A stretch of 64,000 bases of DNA from Diphasiastrum complanatum. Taxonomy: Eukaryota; Streptophyta; Lycopodiopsida; Lycopodiales; Lycopodiaceae. A program made the translations under genes and the position numbers. The stretch is taken from the NCBI GenBank assembly GCA_029204225.1, contig CM055111.1, positions 9,495,000 to 9,558,999 on the forward strand, read 5' to 3'. Below are positions 56,201 to 64,000 of this stretch, in pieces (within the stretch, counting starts at the first letter, position 1; each line of letters starts with the position of its first letter). The notes beneath the pieces are model-generated. The model was not told the origin of the DNA and did not search any database. It saw nothing but the letters and a program-made list of their open reading frames with translations.

Positions 56201-57982
56201 TCCTCTCCTTCCATCCCCATTTGTCCATAAGGATATCAAAATTTGACACCCTCTTTGAGATTTTCGTTCTTTTTTTATCATCATTGAAACTTCCTTTAAA
56301 AGTATGCTTGATATTTTAACGCCATCAATCCACGACATGGTTTCCTCTTTAAATTCATTCACCTCTAGTTGTAGGGAGACAAGTTGGTCTTGGAGCTAAT
56401 CAAGGGTGTTGTCTCATGAGTTGGCCTCTAGCTTGCTCATCTTGCATCTTTTGGCTCTTGATTGCTTAAGCTTGTATTTCCATCCGTAATTCTTAACTAT
56501 GAGTTTTGTCCATTTCATTAGCTATCATCCAATAGTCTTGTTCCATTCTTTCCATGTCATTCGCTACCATGTCATTCATCAATTTGTTGCTGCAGCTTAA
56601 AGATTTTGGAACCATATGTTCTCAGAGTCTTCAATTGGAATGAACAAATGTTCTCTATTGTGCTATCCTACCTTAGAAATTCTACAAGTTAAAATTCTTA
56701 ATTGATAGATGCTACATCTACTAGCTATCTTACAATACAAAAGGATAAACGAGAAGTTCAAATCTTTTAGGATACAAAGGATAAAAAGAGAGGGTAGAGT
56801 TCAAAAGTGATAGAAAGAAGAGGTTCATCAATAAGTTTATAAAGGAAACAAAGAGAATTTGTGAAAAGATAGATGGGAAAAAAGTGTGAGAGCTAGTTGT
56901 GGGAAGCAACTATTGTCTTATTCTCAAGGCACCGAGATTGCCTATGGGGTTACCAATTGGCAGTGACAGAGCAGGGAAGCCATGGAAGTTGCCTACTATT
57001 GTGGCAATTAGTGTAGCAAGTAGTTACACTACCTACGGAGCTTCGTATGGGTAGCTAGCACAACAGACCCCTCGCCCCATTACATAGTTCTGAAGTTCTA
57101 AATTACAAATTCACTGTGTTTTTTTATCACATGCTCATGCATGCAACAAACATGCAAATGGGATCCACAAATTACACCAGAAAAGCTACTAGCTTAATGT
57201 CAACCAATGAAGGCTTTCGCTGCCTCAAGAAATCAGCAACTAAAACCCACTTACCTCTTGTCCTTAGCTTTTTGGCTGAGCCTGAGAATTTCTCTGACAA
57301 CAAGTTTCTATTGGGAATAGGGTGCTGAAACTTCAAGCAAACCCAACTGCTTCTCTTGCTATTCTTGTCGTCCAGTCTCTGCCTCAGTTTCGCCGAATCT
57401 GGATGCCAAATTTGCTGAAACTGGTCGCTGAAACAACAGGGATTCTTTACCCAAAACGACTTCCTTTGAGCACCAAAACCACTTTGTATTTCTGAGACAA
57501 GAACGATGGTTTTATCCAGGAAGCAAGTGCACAATGTTCCTTGAAGAGGTGCACTGAAACCCCTCACACAATAGTACCCAAATCTTCTGAAACACGTGCG
57601 CTGGAGTTGCTAAAAGGGTGTGAAGAAAGACCCCTACTGAACTTGTCAGAGCAGCTTGTTGAAGCTCTTCCAAAAAAATGCACTGGATTTGCCAGGAATG
57701 GTGCACTCTGTTCAATGCCAAGAGCAGCAGTGTTGACTAAAGCAAATACATTAAATTTTCCCAAATGCTCGGCGCTGAAACCTTTCTCACAGCAGTGCGC
57801 CCAAATGCTGCTGGAAAAGTACCCAACCTGCTGAGAAAAGTGCGCCCAACAACTTTGCTTTAAATTGCTCACTAGCTAGAAAAACTCAGACCTGAAAAAC
57901 TAAAACTGCTCGCTTGCTAAAGAGAGATGATCACCAAAACTCGTGGAGGAACTTGCTACCCCAAAAATTATCTTCTTCCTAT
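56201..57982 (-). other. Internal region of a minus-strand LTR element, non-coding or decayed
   Basis: Lies directly after a primer-binding site. 57170-57870 holds repeated words such as CCAAAT(C/T)T(T/G)CTGAAAC and GTGCGCCCAA. 56680-56210 read on the minus strand gives Met/Gln/Glu-rich segments (MERMEQDYWMIANEMDK; QKMQDEQARGQLMRQ) that look like a gag coiled coil, but stops interrupt it. No protease, RT or integrase is seen, and no second LTR was found. Confidence 0.4.
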
Positions 57983-57994
57983 GCTCTGATACCA
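57983..57994 (-). promoter_or_regulatory. Primer-binding site next to a short LTR
   Basis: Minus strand TGGTATCAGAGC, exact initiator-Met tRNA complement, one base from the LTR end at 57996. Confidence 0.8.
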
Positions 57995-57995
57995 G

Positions 57996-58260
57996 TGTTA
58001 TCGTCTTGAGCAACAAAAGGGCAACTGAAGAGTTCTCCACCCAGCCATGTCCTCCCTCCAGTGCGGGCTAATGGCTACTGACTGGTGCCATGACACCTCT
58101 CTAAGTGCAAGTCGTACTCTGCTGAACTTGGCCCACATGCATGGACTGCATGCATGTACCCTTGGGACCTAGGCTTTAGTCCCTATACGCATGGGCATGC
58201 CATCAACAGTGCCATGCCCTCTGTTGCTCCTAACTCTAGGAATTTCACAGGCCCGTAACA
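57996..58260 (-). repeat. Short (265 bp) LTR
   Basis: Minus strand starts TGTTACGGGCC (58260) and ends CGATAACA (57996), with a TGTTA/TAACA terminal inverted repeat. The neighbouring exact primer-binding site supports a 5' LTR. The size is typical for TRIM or small copia elements. It is richer in GC than its surroundings. Confidence 0.7.
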
Positions 58261-60370
58261 ACAATCAACTTGATTGACATCATTTACCTACCTTCCTCTT
58301 CATTATCATCTTTGAGAAGGTAATACTGCAATGCCCACAGATCTAGACATATGGGTCATTATTATCTTTTTCCATTCTTCAGGTAGGACCACACCACAGC
58401 AAAGGTTGGCACCAAGTTTACCATTGGCAACGCAACGTGGGAGCCCATTATTGTCTTCACTCACACAACTTTGTTGTAAAATCAACTGGGGACCCTTTCT
58501 ACTATTTAGTGATAGGCTTCCTTGACTTGAAGAGAACTTTGAAGAAAACGTTCTTGTTGAGAGAGATATAACACGTGATTGGGGTCTTTGAAGAGAATAT
58601 TTTTGTTAAGGAAGAAATATGATATGCTAGTTTCTTAAGGTTTTTGTTATAACCTTATGACATGTAAATAAAAACCTACAAGCTATATGATAGATATCTT
58701 ACAAAGCTCTGATTAGAAAAAGTGGATAAATCAAATTGGTCCATGAGCATAGCAAGCAAAACTTTGTGCAGATAGATAGCATCTTGAAAAAAGGGCGATC
58801 TTTATAATTTGGATTAACAAGGGAAACCTGTGGATCCATAGATACCCATTCCAACAACTTCTATAGGTCACTTATCATACCGTACGTAGTTCCATACTAA
58901 AATTCAAAAATTATGATTTATTGTTTCAAAGTAAGAAAATAACATTCTGTATGGAACATGGGAAATTTTCCCACGTTCCAACAAAACATGTATTGAATGG
59001 CGTTCTTTACATACTCGTTCCAATGCTACAAATGTATCCATAAAATTTAAATTGAAGTCTAATGGATGCATAACTATCAAATGATCTACACTTCAAGCAC
59101 AACTCTGACATCAAGACTTTCATGGAATTAACTCAATCCTGTGGTCTACTGACCTAGACGGTGGTAAACCATGAGATTTGTAGGTTTTTCATGATTTGGA
59201 GAAAAGATGAACATAGATGAATAAAAGTGTCTAACACTGAAACAAACTTATCTATGGCAATAAAATGCCAAATTGAAAAAGACAACAAATTTTACTATTG
59301 AGATGAGCATTTGAAATTTTACCTAATATCCTAGTGGTGTGAAACAAAGAAAAGAGTCTACTATGAGATGGAAGATCATTAATTATAGCAAGCAAACACA
59401 TCTTACTCTTATTGTACAGGGCAAAAATGACACCAAAGAAACTCTAGAGTCTACTCTCCAGCAAGAGAGATTTGCTACTATACAGGATACGTCTAGTACA
59501 TCTATCTTGTTAAATGCCCATGTATTATTGAGTATGTCCCTTTTAGAACATATGCGACATGAATTCCTTGTTTCACAAAAGATGTTGTAGTTGCTACCTA
59601 GTACCAAAGAATACATCTAATACAAAAGGATGTAGGTATTAGTTCAACGCAATTCATCGATTCTCCATCCTCTTCCTTTCTTGCTTCACGAAAATGAGCT
59701 TGGCCTAACAATAAATACAAACATGTTCAATTTGTTGGATTTCAAGACTACTACCTTCTTTGGTGTCATCCAAGCTTTTAGCTCCTTCAAGGCAAGCTTG
59801 CAAGTCCCAATCACAGATAGAATCTACAAACAAATTAGAATATATCAGTATTCAAAAACAAAATCTCATTGTGGCCTAATCATTACAAACCACCACAAGG
59901 CTACATGGATAGATGCGACTGTAACTCTTCTACAACTTACACATCCCTTCAAAGTTCATAGTGCATGTGCATTTTAGAAAGACTACTTTAAGATTAGCCC
60001 ATAGATTGATGCTACTGTAACTCATCTACAACTTATGCATGCCTTCAAAGTTCGTAGTGCATGTGCATTTTAGAAAGACTACTTTAGGACTTGACCACCA
60101 TTCTTTTGAAAAAAATGCAAATACATATACAAAATGCTTCAAGTAAAAAGTTCACAACTTTCTTGCTGCTATCCTGCAGTAAGTACTTCGTTTTTTTTAA
60201 AAAGGGTGCATGGATTGAAGAGATTGGGTGCACTATGCTTGGAAAACAAACATAATAGTTTTTTTTTTTAAATCAATCCTCTTCTGCAAACACAACAATT
60301 TTGCATTTCCCGGCAATATGTAATGCAACTAACATTCAAGTGTGCCTCCCTCTAAAAATAAATCTCGCGA
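58261..60370. other. Intergenic DNA with a 96-bp tandem duplication
   Basis: No coding frame is convincing. 59909-60090 holds two copies (period 96) of a segment with ACTGTAACTC, CTACAACTTA and GTGCATGTGCATTTTAGAAA. Confidence 0.4.
59909..60090. repeat. 96-bp tandem duplication
   Basis: Both copies share GTGCATGTGCATTTTAGAAA followed by GACTACTTTA, with few differences elsewhere. Confidence 0.85.
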
Positions 60371-60659
60371 ACTTTAAGAATGTTGATGGCTAGCATCATC
60401 ACAATGGCCTTTAGTAACTCTTAGGCAAGTATAGAAGAGATCACAGCCCCCTAAGCTAGGAACTATTGTAAAATTGTACAAATCCTTGAACCAAAATAGC
60501 AAACATCTGATGCCAAACAACATCTCTCTCACTGGGAATATAGGACAAATGATGTTCATATCCTTTGAGCCAAATTCTAACAAATGGGATTGCCCATTCT
60601 TCCAGATTAAAGAATCTCCAATTATACTTGGGTGCCCAATCTTTGATCCTTCACAAAAT

Positions 60660-62555
60660 TAATTATTGGAAAAAAATGTGCATAAGAATAGCGCTAACTC
60701 AGTATCTCAATCAGCTAAAGCACATTCTATATCAATCTCGTGCCTCTGCCAGCTCTGACAATGAGGATTCCTTGTCAATGGTATTTGATCTCAAAATTAC
60801 AAAGCAAGAGCATACCACTACGATGTAGTATCTCAGCTCAAATATGAGAGAGCATTGGAGTGTTTCCGGAGTGATATAGGCATCTCAAAGGGACTTGGAG
60901 GACCATGGTGGTGAAGCAGGGATGCACTCTCTCACCCACTCTTTGGATTATAGATTGATGAGTTAGAGAGGGTTATTGAGCAATGTGGTGGTTCAAGTTG
61001 CAGACTCGGTGACATACTAATCTCCACAAATGATGTGTGGTTCTAGTCTCTTCGACTAGAAAGGATTTATAAGGATAGTTGGATAGCCTCCATGCCTTCT
61101 GAACTAGATGGATTTGAGGGTTAACATCATGAAGGCCCAGGTTATGGTCTTCAATACATCTACGGCTTTCATGCAACGACATGAGATTATTTTCGAACAA
61201 TGACCCTTGGAGGTTGTGTCATCCTAAAATTACCTGGGAGTGATTTTTACCGGTCCTATCTTTAGTATGAGACAGGTAGCTATAGCTAGTAGACTTGGGA
61301 AAGGCCATAGTTCCTCAGTCCAATTGGAAAGATTCTGTTTCAAGAAGTTTATAAGAGATGCTCCGAGGCTTGATGCACTTGACTCACTTCATCAGATTAG
61401 GAAAATATCTCTCGTCTGCAAGTTACTATGTTATCACGAATGATTCATGCCAAACCCTCAATTCCGCACCAAATCTCACCATTGTCGCCATCTCTAGCTT
61501 ATTTTTTATACACAGAGTTATAGATTTCACATATTCAAAGATGAGATACTCAAGGAGGGCACTTACCTCTTCACAACATCTTCACAGCTTCATCAGCAAG
61601 GTTATCGCTATCATGGTGCTCACAAGCCTCCCGCCTATTGGACACATTTGGCATTTCTATCTCACACCTTCACACAGGAACCCACTAGTGCATTCGAAGA
61701 TCCATCTATAGGTCCTATATTCAACTTACATGGCAAAACCGGTTGGGGGTCAAACCTATCGGACTCACTTTTTGGAGTTGGATATATGGTTTTGCCATGT
61801 TATTTGGATTCTTGACTCTCTCATGGTCTTGAATTCAGTTTGGGACAACTCCAGGTTTCAACACACCAACTTGTGGTGGAGATAGGCGAGGTTGAGATCA
61901 TCTTCAAATGCCTCGTATATTATGAGATCAAGGGGAGACATCATTGCCTCTCTAAAGATACTCCTATCACCTTGCGCTCACTCATTGCATATGAGAATCC
62001 TCGTTGTGTTGCCCTTATGGCACAAAAGATGCTTCTACTACAAGGAGATCTATCTCAGGACGAGTAGTAGCAAAATCATCACAACACGAAGCTCCAGATT
62101 ACTTCCTTCTTCTCTAGGAAAAGATTTAGAGTAGACTCAGAGTCAGATGATGATTCTAATATTCCTCCTCGGGACTAGCATGTAGATTAGAGATAACATA
62201 CCTCATATATGTAACATCATATGGCAATTAGTTTGACTTGCCCTGCTTCAAGAGTACACTCAAAGTTCTCATATGCGACTTTCTCGATGACATACCCAGC
62301 CTACTTCAGATATAGTGACTACACACATGACCTCTTTCTTTAGTAGGACTAGATGATGATTTATGCCATTTCATTATATCACATTCTCTAATTTTATGGT
62401 TTTTCTTTTCATATCAACAGTGGTAACAATATATGCATTTCCTTTACAGTGTCTTGAAGACATTTCTACGCTCCCATAATTTATATTACATAGTTGAAAT
62501 GTACTTTCTTCGTCTTATGAGCCTATAAGAAACCAATAAGGCTTTCTGTCTTTCC
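60660..62555 (+). mobile_element. LINE ORF2 fragment (RT to zf-RVT and 3' tail)
   Basis: Plus strand, several frames: about 60850-60990 gives RALECFRSDIG and VKQGCTLSPTLW...IDELERVIEQ, the RT GxxQGxxLSPxLFxLYxDEL block. 61230-61420 gives YLGVIFTGPIFSMRQVAIAS, then RLGKGHSS and LERFCFKKF, the post-RT block. 61880-62067 gives FKCLVYYEIKGRHHCLSKDT and ENPRCVALMAQKMLL, the zf-RVT region. The tail near 62460-62555 (TACGCTCCC, TTGAAATGTACTTTCTTCGT, AATAAGGCTTTCT) matches the copy at 53.1-53.2 kb. Many frameshifts and stops. Confidence 0.75.
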
Positions 62556-63068
62556 TACTATTCCTCGTAATGATGTCCAATTAGTTCCTACCACTACTTC
62601 AGTTGTTCCAGATGAAGGAAACCCCAAGAATTAACATGACTTGCCATCTGCTATATTAGATCAGTCTCATGAGAATGAGGATGTATAGCTAATGCCCTAG
62701 TGCAATCATTTTATCAATCGGTAACCATTAGTCTTGCTATTGTTTTAAAGGTCATAGATGAACCAATATGATGCAATGTATGCATATCCAAAGCAGGCAA
62801 ATAAGGTTGTTCTAGATGAGGCAAATGCACGTGATCCTCTTGTGGTTGTTAAATACCAAAGTGTCCAGCAATGTTACAACAACTTCCCCTTCAATCAATG
62901 TGAGAGTCATCAAAAAAGTTGTCCTCTATGTATCATTTTGCATTAAAGATCTAGTTCTATGGTGCTTCATTCTGGAGGGTTCACATGTTTGTATCAAACA
63001 CAAACTTCTATTGGTCAATCATTGGTTATGATACTACTGTGATATCCATGGTATATTCTCACCAACAA
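62556..63068. other. Unassigned stretch after the LINE
   Basis: Small plus-strand frames (62758-62946, 62816-63031) without recognisable motifs. Confidence 0.3.
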
Positions 63069-63548
63069 CTATTGTAGATACTTTTGTTTGATAGGTGGCT
63101 CTGTGTGCCTTCTATTGCAACACCCAAATGATAAGCATAGTCTATCAAGTGGGCTTGGGGTAGTATTGAAAGCATTCAGTTTGGTTCTCGCTGATGGTTG
63201 GGATGCAATTGGCCTAGTTCTTGTTGAGGCCACTTGGCTCTTGGGATCTCCATGGTGACATATGCATTTTCCTCTAACACTTGTTCTGTTAGATTGGCAT
63301 AGTGCAAGTGTGGTGGCGACTATATGCTCCTGAAGCACCATTGATACAACAAGTTCAATTAATGTATGCTTGGCTCCCTTGTGATGTATATGATTGTTGC
63401 TTCTAGTACATTCACTTGACCAGGACGGTACTTCCTTATATGCAAATTTTATATGCTCCCTTCTACCAAAGATTGGTCGTGGGCATTTAGCATGAAAACT
63501 GATACCTTGCCTGCGACATTCCACATAGTACCTTCCTTTAGCATTCAA
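63069..63548 (-). other. Open frame, possible decayed gag-type zinc knuckle
   Basis: A 159-codon minus frame begins NAKGRYYVECRRQGISFHAK then CPRP, which resembles the AKGxCYxC-GH-AxxCP layout of a retroelement zinc knuckle, but the Cys/His spacing is wrong. The rest (His- and Cys-rich, basic) is unrecognised. It could be a decayed gag or chance. Confidence 0.25.
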
Positions 63549-63998
63549 GGTCCACTTTTACAGCTTGGCAAAATTCACATTGTCATTCAGCAGTTCTTTC
63601 ATGTTTTGGCATTTCTAGCATTTGATATGCTTGCTGCAATTGCACATTTAATTTTGTGTATTTTTGTGAACATCTATACAACATCGACACACCACGGTAA
63701 CATCTTCAACATAACTTACACCTTAGGATTCAATTGTAATACTTCCATTTATTGTCACATGGAGGGCAACGTTTGGTCAACAGGGGAGTATTATGAACAT
63801 ACAATACATCATGAGAAACTCTATTGGGCCTTGGCTCAATACATTTTGATTGTCACAAGGTCTCAAAATAGCTTCTTGAAAGGTCACCATAAAGGCCTCC
63901 ACACTAGTATTAATGGGATCTCAATTAGTCATTCTAGGGTTTATGATGTTGATATTTGTGAATGTTTTTGTAGGAGATGCTTATGTGTTCCTTTGTAG
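63453..63998 (+). other. Open frame of 181 codons, unknown
   Basis: The longest plus frame at this end, rich in His, Ile, Thr and Phe, with one hydrophobic stretch (VLAFLAFDMLAAIAHLILCI). It overlaps the minus frame above over 96 bp. No family is recognised and composition does not look like a typical plant protein, so a gene is doubtful. Confidence 0.2.
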
Positions 63999-64000
63999 GA

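Noticed and set aside
57541-57834. Plus frame of 97 codons with repeated Cys/Leu words
   Set aside because: Lies in the body of a minus-strand LTR element; the repeats are nucleotide-level and no domain is seen.

Overview
The window looks like land-plant nuclear DNA, probably from a species with a large, repeat-rich genome. It has many Ty1/copia retrotransposons, LINE fragments, long (GA/TC)n microsatellites and miniature or foldback repeats. Only two host protein-coding genes can be supported. A chloroplast-type DAD1-family lipase (phospholipase A1 class I) and a plant-type ALDH3 gene point to an embryophyte. I cannot fix the species; a seed-free vascular plant such as a fern is possible but not shown.

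Region by region: 1-3.5 kb holds a copia fragment on the minus strand (integrase/RT), a scrap of RT, and a decayed plus-strand copia gag-protease. 3.5-4.94 kb is a plus-strand copia element (E) with a primer-binding site, gag and protease, cut short by a minus-strand copia element (A, 4.94-9.70 kb). A has two LTRs but no integrase. 9.7-16.3 kb is mostly non-coding, with a LINE fragment (12.3-13.3 kb), a pair of MITE-like repeats near 14.1-14.6 kb and several tandem duplications. 16.36-18.07 kb is the intact lipase gene (minus strand), with a cluster of four CACGTG boxes about 1 kb upstream. 19.48-20.21 kb is a foldback element.

20.65-31.30 kb is a clear nested insertion. Copia element B2 (target duplication GAGCA on both sides) received copia element B1 (20.80-25.94 kb, target duplication near AATT) inside its 3' LTR. 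32.7-38.15 kb is a composite: a copia-C LTR and PBS, C gag, an inserted relative of B (B3), C integrase, and then a C-type LTR in the opposite orientation. 40.0-42.3 kb has an 85-bp tandem duplication, (GA)61 and a LINE fragment.

46.2-52.0 kb carries six in-phase exons of an aldehyde dehydrogenase family 3 gene (minus strand). The first and last exons were not found, and one signature motif is altered. One intron starts directly with a (TC)n tract; another holds an AGGAAC-rich repeat element. 52.6-53.2 kb and 60.6-62.5 kb are two copies of one LINE family. 54.01-54.10 kb is an internally deleted 5S rRNA sequence. 54.2-54.7 kb is a copia integrase remnant, and 57.98-58.26 kb is a short LTR with an adjacent primer-binding site. 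The last kilobase has unassigned open frames.

The genes do not form an operon or pathway. The lipase would release fatty acids (possibly jasmonate precursors) in plastids, and ALDH3 would oxidise fatty or stress-derived aldehydes. That link is thematic only. I did not find a convincing new biological system; the best material is the nested retroelement architecture, the broken ALDH3 gene and the G-box cluster.
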